Origin: Neorhizobium tomejilense
GTDB lineage: Bacteria; Pseudomonadota; Alphaproteobacteria; Rhizobiales; Rhizobiaceae
Direction of reading: 5' to 3'
Assembly: GCA_002968845.1 (NCBI GenBank)
Contig: PVBG01000027.1
Coordinates: forward strand, 1-64,000
DNA length: 64,000 nt
Made by a program: the position numbers and the translations under genes. Each line of letters opens with the position of its first letter. Position 1 is the stretch's first letter. A model generated the notes under the pieces. That model was not told the DNA's origin, searched no databases, and was given only the letters and a program-made list of their open reading frames with translations. Shown piece by piece: positions 51,180 through 60,322 of the stretch.

Positions 51180-51578
51180 TCACGCTGACGGCGAAACGAT
51201 TGCGGAAACCACGTCCGTTCTGGCGAAATCCTCTCCGACATAGAGAAGCGGACAGTCGAATTCCTTGGCCGTCGCATAAGCGAAGCAATCGCCGAAATTG
51301 AGCGAAGCCTTGTGAAAGCCTTTGCCGAACAGAGCGTAAGCGGCCGCAGCCCGTTCTGCTCTTACAGCATCCAGTTCGATGATGGTGATGGGAAGCCGGT
51401 CAATCAGGTTGGTAAGACCAGCCAGACATTTCTTTCCACGAGCCACAATCAGTGCTTCGGTGAGAGTTGCGGCGTTGAGGAGGACCTTCGGTTCCCCTGT
51501 GAGCACCTCTTGGCAGTCAAGGGCACCAATTTCATTCTTGACGATGGCGATCAACGCTGACGTGTCGACCACAATCAT
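51180..51578 (-). CDS. vapC: VapC-type PIN-domain toxin
   Basis: A 132-residue PIN ribonuclease. Asp5 (MIVVDTSALIAI), the middle Glu (TLTEALIVARGKK) and NFGDCFAYATAKEF provide the acidic metal-binding residues; VGEDFARTDV near the C-terminus completes the pattern. It overlaps the antitoxin gene by 4 bp. All catalytic residues are present, so it should be functional. Confidence 0.9.
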   Translation of the reverse strand: MIVVDTSALIAIVKNEIGALDCQEVLTGEPKVLLNAATLTEALIVARGKKCLAGLTNLIDRLPITIIELDAVRAERAAAAYALFGKGFHKASLNFGDCFAYATAKEFDCPLLYVGEDFARTDVVSAIVSPSA

Positions 51579-51832
51579 GTCGGCAGGCCATCGTCACCAT
51601 AGAGATAATCCTGGCTTCGCTCCGCGGGTACGTCGTTGCCATCAGGTGCAGGCGCCATTGCTCTGATCTCTTCGATCAGCGCTCTGCGTTGATCGCGCGT
51701 CAGTTCCGGCTCAATGGGTACAAGCCTTGCGATCTTATGACCTCTTCGCGTGAGAACAACATCTTCTCCAGCCTCGGCGCGATGAAGGAGTTCAGTCAGA
51801 CTTGCTTTGGCCTCGCTCACTGAAATTTCCAT
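51575..51832 (-). CDS. vapB: VapB/Phd-type antitoxin
   Basis: An 85-residue antitoxin. The N-terminus (MEISVSEAKASLTELLHRAEAGEDVVLTRRGHKIARLVP) is a Phd/YefM-type fold; the C-terminal part, ending DYLYGDDGLPT, should wrap the toxin. Met at 51832 is used; 11 further codons are open upstream. Antitoxin-first, translationally coupled to vapC. Confidence 0.88.
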   Translation of the reverse strand: MEISVSEAKASLTELLHRAEAGEDVVLTRRGHKIARLVPIEPELTRDQRRALIEEIRAMAPAPDGNDVPAERSQDYLYGDDGLPT

Positions 51833-51889
51833 TACGTGCTCCGTTGGTCCAATTAGATGGTCCAAACATACGCTTGTTATGTCGTCGAT

Positions 51890-52687
51890 TCAATCATGCT
51901 CTAATGTTCCGACATCAAACCGCGCTACATCCCCCAGCAACTCGATAATCCCCTTCACAGCATGCGCGACCAGCATCTCCCCCCGTTCCGCCGTTGCCGC
52001 GGCCGCGTTGCCGGCGACGCCCTTGGAGTTGAGGTCGGACATCTTCCAGCCGAAGGCGTGTGGGCCGTAGGCGCGCAGATGTCTGAAGTCGCGGGAAAAG
52101 TCCGATTGGCGGGACGGGAAATTTTCGGCTCTGGCCATATCGACCCGGTCCGGATGGAGCGCCAGCATGACCGAAGTCTCTATGTCTCCGCCGTGGATGT
52201 CTACTGCCTTGTCCTCCGGGGCGATCCAGCCGGCAGGCTGCCCGAAGCGGGTCCAGCTTGTGGCGACGACCAGCATGCCGAACCGCACCCGCGCCTCGGT
52301 CGCGACGATGGTCATGAGCGGCGAATTGCCGCCATGGGCGTTGAGCAGCACCAGCTTGTTGATGCCCCGGCCATGAAGGTCGCCGGCAATGCCGAGCCAG
52401 CGGTAAACGGCTTCGTCGAAGGCAAGTGTCTTCGTACCGGCGACATCCATATGTTCTATCGAATAACCGACGGGCTCCACGGCCAGAAACGTCACCGGCA
52501 GGTGGGCAGGCAGGGCAGGGATCAAGCGGGCGACGAGGCCCTCGGCGATCAGCGTATCGGTCTCGAACGGCAGGTGCGGTCCGTGCTGCTCATGGGCGCC
52601 GAGCGGCAGGACGGCGACCCAGTTTCGCCTTTCTGTGGACGCAAGTGTCGTATCATTGTCATGATAGCGTGGCGAAGGGTGCGACAT
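51890..52687 (-). CDS. Creatininase-family amidohydrolase
   Basis: A 265-residue metal-dependent hydrolase of the creatininase family. PLGAHEQHGPHLPFETD holds metal-binding His/Glu/Asp, LLNAHGGNSPLM the second His and GGDIETS a Glu. Members include MftE and ArfB-like proteins acting on cyclic amides or formamides; specificity unknown here. Divergent from the MarR gene at 52771. Confidence 0.85.
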   Translation of the reverse strand: MSHPSPRYHDNDTTLASTERRNWVAVLPLGAHEQHGPHLPFETDTLIAEGLVARLIPALPAHLPVTFLAVEPVGYSIEHMDVAGTKTLAFDEAVYRWLGIAGDLHGRGINKLVLLNAHGGNSPLMTIVATEARVRFGMLVVATSWTRFGQPAGWIAPEDKAVDIHGGDIETSVMLALHPDRVDMARAENFPSRQSDFSRDFRHLRAYGPHAFGWKMSDLNSKGVAGNAAAATAERGEMLVAHAVKGIIELLGDVARFDVGTLEHD

Positions 52688-52770
52688 CTGGCGGTGGTTT
52701 CCCGGTTTCGATATGGATAGCGCGCCACAGATATAACGGCTACTTCTTTAGGGCAAAACGGGCGGAGCGA

Positions 52771-53271
52771 ATGAGCAAGAAGAAGGGCGACAAAAAAGCC
52801 AAGTCCGGCAAAAAGAAGGAACTGGAAGGCCTTTCGGCCACCGACCTTGCGCCGGCAATCACCCAGGCCGCCCGCTCCATGCGCACGGCGCTCAGCCGCA
52901 GCCTCGGCGAAAGCGGGCTTTATGCCGGCCAGGACGGTGTCATCCTGATCCTCGCGGAAGAAGACGGCATGACCCCCGGCCAGCTCGCCATACGGCTCGG
53001 CGTCAAGGCTCCGACCATGACCCGCACGATCGGCCGCATGGAGGCTCAGGGTTTTCTGGAACGTCGCGCTGACGGCACAGACGGGCGCCTCACCAAGGTG
53101 CATCTGACCGAAGCCGGATTGCAGACCGTCGAACAGATCGGCCGCTCGGTCTCCGAGTGCGGCTCGATCGCCGCAAAAGGCCTCTCCGACAAGGAGATCC
53201 GCACTCTCCTCAAGCTTCTCAAGACTATCGAACAAAATCTCCAGTCCGAGCCCTCGGACGACAGAGGTTGA
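52771..53271 (+). CDS. MarR-family regulator
   Basis: A 166-residue winged-helix regulator after a Lys-rich N-terminal extension (MSKKKGDKKAKSGKKKELEG). GMTPGQLAIRLGVKAPTMTRTIGRMEAQGFLERRADGTDGRLTKVHLT forms the wHTH (about 70-118). ATG 52771 has GGAG upstream. It is divergent from the creatininase-family gene. Confidence 0.87.
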   Translation: MSKKKGDKKAKSGKKKELEGLSATDLAPAITQAARSMRTALSRSLGESGLYAGQDGVILILAEEDGMTPGQLAIRLGVKAPTMTRTIGRMEAQGFLERRADGTDGRLTKVHLTEAGLQTVEQIGRSVSECGSIAAKGLSDKEIRTLLKLLKTIEQNLQSEPSDDRG

Positions 53272-53310
53272 TTTCCCTCCAGATTTTCGCGGTCACAGGA
53301 TTGTCGCACG

Positions 53311-53340
53311 GAATTAAATTGTTTATTTAAAGTTTAATTC
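53311..53340. promoter_or_regulatory. AT-rich inverted repeat before the LacI gene
   Basis: GAATTAAA and TTTAATTC are perfect 8-bp arms 14 bp apart in an unusually AT-rich 30-bp stretch, 40 bp upstream of the start. Candidate autoregulatory operator over a promoter. Confidence 0.4.
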
Positions 53341-53380
53341 GAGCATCGGATAGCGATGCCGGCCATTGCGGGTGGGGGAA

Positions 53381-54403
53381 ATGGCGCAAAAGATCAAGTT
53401 GTCGACGATTGGCGAGAGCCTTGGTCTTTCAACTGCCACGATATCGCTTGCGCTGCGCGACAGCCCGCTCGTGGCGGCCGATACCCGGGAAAAAATCAAG
53501 GAACAGGCAAGAGCGCTCGGTTATATCTACAACCGCCGGGCCGCCAGCCTGCGTACCTCGCGTTCCGGCATTATCGGCGTGGTGGTGCACGACATCATGA
53601 ACCCGTTCTACGGGGAAATCCTCAAAGCGATCGAAAGCGAGCTCGACCGCAGCCGTCATACCTTCATCCTTTCCAACCATTACGATTCGGTCGAAAAACA
53701 GCGTACCTTCATCGAAACGCTGCTGCAGCTCGGTGGTGATGGGGTGATCATGTCGCCGGCGATCGGCACGCCGATCGAGGATATGAGGCTCGCGGAAGAG
53801 AACGGCATGCCGGCCATCCTCGTTGCCCGTTCGATGGAAGGCGTCGAACTGCCGACCTATCGCGGCGACGACAGCTACGGCATTTCGCTTGCCACGAACC
53901 ATCTGATCGGCCTCGGACATCGGGTGATCGCCATGATCGGCGGCACGGACCAGACATCGACCGGCCGCGACCGCTACCAGGGTTATGTCAACGCGCTGCG
54001 CAAGGCGGGCATCGAGGTCGATCCGAACCTTCGCCTCCCCGGTCCGCGTTCGAAGCAGGGCGGGTTCGAGGCGGCGGTGCATTTCCTCTCCCTGCCGCAG
54101 AAGCCGACAGCAGCTGTCTGCTGGAACGATCTGGTGGCGATCGGCCTGATGAACGGCATTGCCCGCGCCGGGCTGATGCCCGGCCATGACATCTCCGTCA
54201 CCGGTTACGACGATCTCGAGGAAGCTTCGATCGCGACACCGGCGCTGACGACCGTGTGGAACGGCCAGACAGAAGTCGGCCGGCTTGCGGCGCGCGCCCT
54301 GCTCGACCGCCTCGCCGGCAGTCACGAGCCGGACGGCATCCATCTGATCAAGCCGGAAATGCGCATCCGCCAATCGACCGGCGTGCACCGGCCGAGGGCC
54401 TGA
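53381..54403 (+). CDS. LacI-family transcriptional regulator
   Basis: A 340-residue LacI regulator (HTH: LSTIGESLGLSTATISLALRDSPLVAADTREKIKEQARALGY, residues 6-50; sensor domain 60-335). ATG 53381 follows GGTGGGGGAA; a TTG at 53366 is in frame and less likely. The nearest downstream gene is convergent, so its target is not obvious from position. It is about as similar in length and build to sugar-responsive members as to others. Confidence 0.88.
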   Translation: MAQKIKLSTIGESLGLSTATISLALRDSPLVAADTREKIKEQARALGYIYNRRAASLRTSRSGIIGVVVHDIMNPFYGEILKAIESELDRSRHTFILSNHYDSVEKQRTFIETLLQLGGDGVIMSPAIGTPIEDMRLAEENGMPAILVARSMEGVELPTYRGDDSYGISLATNHLIGLGHRVIAMIGGTDQTSTGRDRYQGYVNALRKAGIEVDPNLRLPGPRSKQGGFEAAVHFLSLPQKPTAAVCWNDLVAIGLMNGIARAGLMPGHDISVTGYDDLEEASIATPALTTVWNGQTEVGRLAARALLDRLAGSHEPDGIHLIKPEMRIRQSTGVHRPRA

Positions 54404-54423
54404 GGTTCAACACACTAGTCGCG

Positions 54424-55197
54424 TCAAGCCGCCACATTGGTCAGCGTCTTGCGGGCAGCATAAGCGCGGACAGCCTCGCCGAAGGCCTGGAACAGCGCCC
54501 GTGACGGCGCGTCGGTTTCCGCCCAGTATTCCGGGTGCCATTGCACGCCGAGGGCGAAGTTTTTCGCGTCGATGACCGAAACCGCCTCGATCGTGCCGTC
54601 TTCGGCCGTCGCTTCGACCTTCAGCCGGGGGGCGGTTTCGGCGATCGCCTGGCGGTGCAGCGAGTTCACCTGGACCTCGCCTGTCAGGCCGAGATAGGTG
54701 GCGATGCAGGAGCCTTCCTCGATGAAGACCGGCTGGCGGATCGCATACATGCTGTCGCGCTCCTTCACATCGGGTTTGCGGTGGTCCCAGATGCCTGGCT
54801 GGTCCTGGATTTCGCTTGCCAGCGTGCCGCCCAGTGCCACGTTCAGTTCCTGGATGCCGCGGCAGATGGCGAGCAGCGGAATGCCGCGGTCGATCGCCCG
54901 GCGGATAAGGGGCAGGGAGGTCGCGTCGCGGGCCGGGTCGAAGGGACCATCGCCGGCCGTTGCTTCTCTGCCATAGAGCGACGGGTGAACATTGGTCGCT
55001 GAACCGGAAACCAGCACGCCATCGACCCGGTCGAGGATGGCGTCGGTCTCGTTGCCTTCTTCGAAAGCCGGAATGATGAAGGTCATCACATCCGCCACCT
55101 TCAATGCCGCCTGGACATACTGGTTCGGCGAGGCATGCCAGATCGCTCCATCCAGTTGGCGGATATCGGCAGGCAGGGCGATGATCGGTTTCGGCAT
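54424..55197 (-). CDS. Class I glutamine amidotransferase-like gamma-glutamyl hydrolase (PuuD-like)
   Basis: A 257-residue peptidase C26 member. ILLAICRGIQELNVALGG carries the nucleophile Cys and QWHPEYW the catalytic His. VNSLHRQAI and VSGSATNVHPSLYG are typical of gamma-glutamyl-GABA hydrolases in the putrescine route. Met at 55197 has GGAGAG upstream. With odc far away at 40 kb there is no operon link; a role in gamma-glutamyl substrate breakdown is a family inference. Confidence 0.88.
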   Translation of the reverse strand: MPKPIIALPADIRQLDGAIWHASPNQYVQAALKVADVMTFIIPAFEEGNETDAILDRVDGVLVSGSATNVHPSLYGREATAGDGPFDPARDATSLPLIRRAIDRGIPLLAICRGIQELNVALGGTLASEIQDQPGIWDHRKPDVKERDSMYAIRQPVFIEEGSCIATYLGLTGEVQVNSLHRQAIAETAPRLKVEATAEDGTIEAVSVIDAKNFALGVQWHPEYWAETDAPSRALFQAFGEAVRAYAARKTLTNVAA

Positions 55198-55503
55198 CAG
55201 GCTCTCCAACGAGGCTCGCTATCGCGTCTCTTTTCGTTGTGCCGCGGCACCGCGCTTCAAGTCAAGATCGAGGGCTGTTTCGGGGGAAGGCGCTGCCCAA
55301 AGAATAAGCATCGGCGCTTTGAAATCTCTTGTGAATCCAGTTTGGGGGAGGCGCTACGAAAGTCTAAGGACAAAAGGCGTTCCCGCATTAAGGAATATTA
55401 GCTCCGGCGCTTGCAACCCATAGGCCAAAATGTTTACCTCGCCGCAGGATCGGGGGAGTGGGAACAGATAATCCCTCCGGTTTGTCTTACTGGGAGGTAT
55501 TTC

Positions 55504-56610
55504 ATGGATCGTCGTTCATTCTTTAAAAAGGCCGCCGTCACCGGCGCCGGCGCAGCTGCCGCTACGGTGCTCGCCGCACCGGCCATCGCGCAGTCGAGCC
55601 CGAAAATCACCTGGCGTCTGACGTCTTCATTTCCGAAGTCGCTGGACACCATCTATGGCGGCGCTGAAGACATCGCCAAGCATGTCGCCGCAGCAACCGA
55701 CGGCAATTTCACCATTCAGCCGTTTGCCGCCGGTGAAGTCGTGCCGGCCGGTCAGGCTTTGGATGCCGTCAGTAACGCGACGGTCGAAATGTGTCATACT
55801 TGCTCCTACTATTTCGTAGGCAAGGACCCAACGTTTGCCATTGGCACTGCAATTCCTTTCGGCCTCAACGCACGACTGAGCAATGCATGGTTCTACGAAG
55901 GCAACGGCAACAAGTTCCTGAACGAATTTTACGCCAAGCACAATGTCTACGGGCTTCCCGCGGGTAATACGGGCGCTCAGATGGGTGGTTGGTTCCGGAA
56001 GGAAATCAACACCGTAGACGATTTCAAGGGCGTCAAGATGCGCATCGCCGGGCTTGCCGGCCGGGTGGTCGAGAAGCTCGGTGTCGTGCCGCAGCAGATA
56101 CCTGGCGGCGACATCTATCCGGCGCTCGAAAAAGGCACGATCGATGCGGCGGAATGGGTCGGCCCCTATGACGACCACAAGCTCGGCTTCTACAAGGTGA
56201 CCAAATATTACTACTATCCGGCCTTCTGGGAAGGTGGCCCGGTCATCCACGCCTTTATGAATTTGGACAAGTGGAACGCCCTGCCGAAGAGTTACCAGGC
56301 GGCACTGACCGACGCCTGCGCGTTTGCCAATACCAGCATGATGGCGAAATACGACACGAAGAACCCGACGGCGATCAAGCAGATCGTCTCGCAGGGCACC
56401 ACCCTTCGCCCGTTCAGCCAGGAAATCCTCGAAGCCTGCTACAAGGCATCTCTTGAGGTCTACAAGGAAATTTCGGCTTCGAACGAGACGTTCAAGAAGA
56501 TCTACGAAGATCAGGTCGCCTTCAAGAAGGAAGCCTATCTCTGGATGCAGCTGTCGGAATATACCTACGACACGTTCATGATGATCCAGCAGCGCAGCGG
56601 CAAGCTCTGA
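55504..56610 (+). CDS. dctP: TRAP transporter solute-binding protein (TakP-like)
   Basis: A 368-residue periplasmic binding protein of a DctPQM TRAP system. Tat signal: RRSFFKKAA then a hydrophobic stretch ending APAIAQ. WRLTSSFPKSLDTIYGGAE, AQMGGWFRKEINTVDDFKGVKMRIAG and GGDIYPALEKGTIDAAEWVGPYDD closely resemble 2-oxoacid-binding TakP-like proteins, so alpha-keto acids are the likely cargo. GGGAGGTATTTC precedes 55504. The 306-bp gap before it holds no clear structure. Its membrane partners are encoded on the opposite strand beyond fkbM. Confidence 0.9.
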   Translation: MDRRSFFKKAAVTGAGAAAATVLAAPAIAQSSPKITWRLTSSFPKSLDTIYGGAEDIAKHVAAATDGNFTIQPFAAGEVVPAGQALDAVSNATVEMCHTCSYYFVGKDPTFAIGTAIPFGLNARLSNAWFYEGNGNKFLNEFYAKHNVYGLPAGNTGAQMGGWFRKEINTVDDFKGVKMRIAGLAGRVVEKLGVVPQQIPGGDIYPALEKGTIDAAEWVGPYDDHKLGFYKVTKYYYYPAFWEGGPVIHAFMNLDKWNALPKSYQAALTDACAFANTSMMAKYDTKNPTAIKQIVSQGTTLRPFSQEILEACYKASLEVYKEISASNETFKKIYEDQVAFKKEAYLWMQLSEYTYDTFMMIQQRSGKL

Positions 56611-56638
56611 TCCCAGATCAGGCAAGTGTCATTTCAGG

Positions 56639-56667
56639 AACCCCGGATCGAAAGGTCCGGGGTTTTT
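56639..56667 (+). terminator. Intrinsic terminator of dctP
   Basis: AACCCCGGA/TCCGGGGTT stem (9 bp, 8-base loop) followed by TTT. 28 bp past the stop. Confidence 0.85.
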
Positions 56668-56693
56668 GTCTGTGCTAATGCCACCGGGACGCA

Positions 56694-57698
56694 TCAAGCC
56701 GAGGAGGGGGAGGCCGAGGGACGGTTCGTGAAGCGGCTGAAGACTTCCGGGGAAGGAAAGGCCAGTATGTTTTCATAGGTCCGCGCCTCGGGGCGATCGA
56801 ACCGTTTGAGAACCGGTGCGCCGCCATGGCGAAAATTCCATTTCAGTTTTTCCAGCGTTGAAGCCGATGCCGGCGCATATTCCAGGTCGTAGAGTTGATA
56901 ATCCGGCAGGCAGGCGGTGAGCTTGCCGAAGTCGTCGGGCCCTGCGAGATGGCCGTGGAACTCGAAGGACACGATAGGCCGGTTGAAGGCGATGGTTTCG
57001 CGCAGTCCTTTCAGAACCCGCTGCTCGAACCCCTCGACATCGATCTTGATGAAATCGACCCTGGTTATTCCGAGCTGCCTGACGAGTTTGTCGGCTTGGA
57101 AAACCGGCAGGCGCAGGATGCGGCTATGCCCAGATGGCCGGTCATCGTCCACAAAGCCGCTGGCGCCCAGGTTGCCTTCGAGATTTTCGCGGAACATGAG
57201 CGTGTCGTCGCAATCGCCGAGAGCCGCTTGATGCAGTCGGATGTTGGTGAGCCGGTTCGAGCGAATGTTGTCGGTCAACCGCCTGAAGACTTCGGGGTTC
57301 GGCTCGAAGCAATGGATCTCGGTGAAGTCTCGATTGAGGTGAATGGCGTGGTTGCCGATATTGGCGCCGACATCGAGTGCCACGGCGCCGGGCTCGAATC
57401 GGCCCTGCAGGAATTCCAGAAACCGTCCTTCAAAGCAGCCTTCGACGAAGATGGCCTCGTCGATGCTTTGCGCGGGATCGAGTTTGAAGATGTATCCCCG
57501 GTTGGTGCAGTGAATGAAGACATGGCTCTCTTTTGCAAACCGCCTGCGCCGCAACGGCTCGACTATGGTGCGACCGATGGACCTTCGCACAACGTACATA
57601 GCATTCGGCAATACGTGGCTTATCTGCATGTCAGGCCCCGAGCGCTTCAGCCAAACTGATTTGGGGACGACCGACTTCAGCATCGTGCCGTCTGTCAA
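56694..57698 (-). CDS. FkbM-family methyltransferase
   Basis: A 334-residue SAM-dependent methyltransferase. VALDVGANIGNHAIHL is the SAM-binding motif I (about residue 110), EIHCFEPNPEVFRRLTDNI the next acidic strand, and RVDFIKIDVEGFEQRVLKGL the FkbM mark. The Met start is uncertain: alternatives at 57683 and 57629. It lies between the two halves of the TRAP system, on the same strand as dctM. Typical role: methylation of sugars in surface polysaccharides; not proven. Confidence 0.85.
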   Translation of the reverse strand: MTDGTMLKSVVPKSVWLKRSGPDMQISHVLPNAMYVVRRSIGRTIVEPLRRRRFAKESHVFIHCTNRGYIFKLDPAQSIDEAIFVEGCFEGRFLEFLQGRFEPGAVALDVGANIGNHAIHLNRDFTEIHCFEPNPEVFRRLTDNIRSNRLTNIRLHQAALGDCDDTLMFRENLEGNLGASGFVDDDRPSGHSRILRLPVFQADKLVRQLGITRVDFIKIDVEGFEQRVLKGLRETIAFNRPIVSFEFHGHLAGPDDFGKLTACLPDYQLYDLEYAPASASTLEKLKWNFRHGGAPVLKRFDRPEARTYENILAFPSPEVFSRFTNRPSASPSSA

Positions 57699-57882
57699 AC
57701 TTTATAGGCTCGATGGGCCGGTTAGTATGGCTACCTAAGTGTTAGCTGGGCCTGGATCTGGCACCGGACCTCGATCGGCATACGACTATTGCGGTAGAGG
57801 AACGGCCAAAAGACGAGTTTGACGTAGGGGCTCCGGGCTGGCCGGACTTCGCTGGGCTCCGTTGCTTGGCGGGAATAGCGAT

Positions 57883-57909
57883 GGAGGACAGAGCGTCACT
57901 CTGTCCTCC
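57883..57909. terminator. Perfect stem-loop downstream of dctM
   Basis: GGAGGACAGAG/CTCTGTCCTCC, 11 bp, 5-base loop, 40 bp past the dctM stop on the minus strand. No T-tract. The rest of the gap 57699-57948 shows nothing distinct. Confidence 0.55.
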
Positions 57910-57948
57910 TAAGATATGATCCCTGTCCACGGTGGACGGGTGCTGCCC

Positions 57949-59451
57949 TTACGGGTTGATCTTCGGTGGCTCACCGAAGTTCGGCATGCCGGGCAGGCCC
58001 TGCTGGCCCGGCTGAGCCGGGGCGCCGTCCATCGGGGGCAGGCCGAAATTCGGCATCTGGTTGCCGCCGCCGTTGCCGAAGCCGGGGATCTCGATCTTGA
58101 TCGTGTTGAGATCGACGTCAGGCGCCTTGTCCAGCCAGTAGGTGACGGACTCGGGCCAGAAGATCACGATGGCGACGAGAACCAGCTGCATGCAGAGCCA
58201 CGGGATGGCGCCGAGATAGATATCCTTCGTCTTCACCGATTTCGGCGCGATCGAGCGCAGGTAAAAGAGCGCAAAGCCGAAGGGCGGGTGCATGAAGCTG
58301 GTCTGCATGTTGATGCAGAGCAGCACGCCGAACCAGATCAGGTCGATGCCGAGAGCGCTCGCGACCGGCGCCAGCATCGGGATGACGATGAAGGCGATCT
58401 CGAAGAAATCGAGAAAGAAGGCGAGGAAGAAGATGAAGATGTTGACGAAGATCAGGAAGCCGAGCGCTCCGCCGGGAACGTGCGACAGAAGATGCTCGAT
58501 CCACAGGCCGCCATCCATGCCCTGGAAGACGAGGCTGAAGCAGGTGGCGCCGACCAGGATGAAGACGACCATGGAGGTGATCGTCATCGTCGAATGCATG
58601 CCCTGACGCAGCAGATCCCAGGTGAGGCGGCGATGCATCGCGGCGATCACCATGGCGCCGACGACACCGAGTGCGCCTGCTTCCGTCGGGGTCGCGAGGC
58701 CCATGAAAATGGTGCCGAGTACCAGGAAGATCAGCACGATCGACGGGACCATGCCCCAGAGGACCTTGATGACCAGGGCCATGTTCATCTCGCCCCGCGC
58801 TTCCGGCGGCAGCGGCGGAACGTCCTTCGGCCGGAAGATCGACAGGCCGAGGATGAACAGCATGAAGATCGTCACCTGCAGGATCGAGGGTCCGATCGCG
58901 CCGAGATACATGTCGCCGACGGAACGGCCAAGCTGGTCGGCCAGAACGATCAGCACGAGCGAGGGCGGGATGACCTGGGTGATCGTGCCCGAGGCGGCGA
59001 TGACGCCGGTCGCAAGCCGCGGATTGTAGCCGTATTTCAGCATGATCGGCAGCGAGATCACGCCCATGGTGATGACTGACGCGGCGACCGTGCCGGTGAT
59101 CGCGCCGAGGATGGCGCCGACGATGATAACCGCATAGGCGAGGCCGCCGGGAACGGCGCCGAACAGCTTGCCGGTTCCTTCGAGCAGATCTTCGGCCAGG
59201 CCGCAGCGCTCGAGGATCGCTCCCATGAAGGTGAAGAAGGGAATGGCAAGCAACAGGTCGTTGGAGACGATGCCGAAGATGCGGAACGGCAGCGCCTGCA
59301 TGAAGGCGAATTCGAAATGGCCGGTGGCGATGCCGAGAAGACCGAAGAAGAGGCCGACGGCCGAGAGCGAAAAGGCGACCGGGAAGCCGTAAAGCATGAA
59401 GATGATCATGCCGATGAACATTGCCGGCGGCATTATACCGTATTGGAACAT
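57949..59451 (-). CDS. dctM: TRAP transporter large permease
   Basis: A 500-residue DctM subunit with 12 or more hydrophobic segments; GTVAASVITMGVISLPIML and ATPTEAGALGVVGAMV are family segments. The C-terminal 50 residues are an unusual Gly/Pro/Gln/Asn-rich tail with the repeat MPNFG twice. Works with DctQ and the TakP-like DctP. The gene follows dctQ by 26 bp. Confidence 0.92.
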   Translation of the reverse strand: MFQYGIMPPAMFIGMIIFMLYGFPVAFSLSAVGLFFGLLGIATGHFEFAFMQALPFRIFGIVSNDLLLAIPFFTFMGAILERCGLAEDLLEGTGKLFGAVPGGLAYAVIIVGAILGAITGTVAASVITMGVISLPIMLKYGYNPRLATGVIAASGTITQVIPPSLVLIVLADQLGRSVGDMYLGAIGPSILQVTIFMLFILGLSIFRPKDVPPLPPEARGEMNMALVIKVLWGMVPSIVLIFLVLGTIFMGLATPTEAGALGVVGAMVIAAMHRRLTWDLLRQGMHSTMTITSMVVFILVGATCFSLVFQGMDGGLWIEHLLSHVPGGALGFLIFVNIFIFFLAFFLDFFEIAFIVIPMLAPVASALGIDLIWFGVLLCINMQTSFMHPPFGFALFYLRSIAPKSVKTKDIYLGAIPWLCMQLVLVAIVIFWPESVTYWLDKAPDVDLNTIKIEIPGFGNGGGNQMPNFGLPPMDGAPAQPGQQGLPGMPNFGEPPKINP

Positions 59452-59477
59452 GAGCGGTTATCCCCCCGAAAATGGTG

Positions 59478-60017
59478 TTATTGCAGCGGCTTTTCGTAGG
59501 TCGTATCGACCCGGAGGACGCCCAAAAGACCGGCGATGCGCTTCACCAGTTCGGAAAACCCCTGCAGCGCCAGGAGGCTGAAACCCGCGACGATGATGAG
59601 TTTCACCGGCCAGCGGATGAGGCCGCCGGCGTTCGAGGACACTTCGCCCTGCGCGTAGGAGAGCGCGAAGAACGGCCAGGCAAGCCATGCGAGATAGGTG
59701 CAGGCCGGAATGAGGAAGACGATCAGGCCGATCGTATCGATCCACAGGCGGGCACGGTCGGAAACGGCGCCGTAGATGAGATCGACGCGCACATGCTCAT
59801 TCAGCCTCAGTGTATGGGAAGCGCCCAGAAGCACGATGAAGCCGAAGAGATACCACTGGATTTCAAGCCAGCCGTTGGAGCTGTAGTTGAAGAGGTAGCG
59901 GATGAGCGCATTGCCGGCGCTGATGAGGGTGCAGGCGAGAACGAGATAGCCGGAAAATTTGCCAATAATCTCGCTGAGGCGGTCGATGAGACCGCTGATC
60001 TTCAACAGTGCAGCCAT
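59478..60017 (-). CDS. dctQ: TRAP transporter small permease
   Basis: A 179-residue DctQ with four hydrophobic segments; WLEIQWYLFGFIVLLGASHTLRLNEHVRVDL is the conserved central part. GGGGAAACC precedes ATG 60017. First gene of the dctQM unit. Confidence 0.9.
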   Translation of the reverse strand: MAALLKISGLIDRLSEIIGKFSGYLVLACTLISAGNALIRYLFNYSSNGWLEIQWYLFGFIVLLGASHTLRLNEHVRVDLIYGAVSDRARLWIDTIGLIVFLIPACTYLAWLAWPFFALSYAQGEVSSNAGGLIRWPVKLIIVAGFSLLALQGFSELVKRIAGLLGVLRVDTTYEKPLQ

Positions 60018-60322
60018 GGTTTCCCCAATTCAACGGGTCTCTCTTATCCCGCCCGCCCTGGCATGGCGATGTAAACCAAGGTCTAATAAAAGGAAAGTCC
60101 TAAAAGCCTGGGTTTTCGTCTACAAAAAACAGGGATCGAAAGGCGTTGCGCAAGCCGGGAAGAGGTTGCGTCTCTGCCGAAGGTTGCATGGTCGAAATTT
60201 TAGCTATCCTGTTGTCAATTTATTCAGCAAACTCTCAAGAACCCCCCAATGAAAGGGGGGCTGCGGCCCGCGGACAAGCAATTTTTAAAAGGTTTCCCGC
60301 AGTGTCGACCGGAAGACAAGGG
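60018..60322. other. Intergenic region between dctQ and the GGDEF-EAL gene
   Basis: 305 bp between divergent genes. It holds a CCCCCC/GGGGGG 6-bp hairpin (60242-60247 with 60255-60260). An open frame runs from 60146 into the following gene, but its sequence lacks conserved features. Promoters for both directions must lie here; none was clear. Confidence 0.5.
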
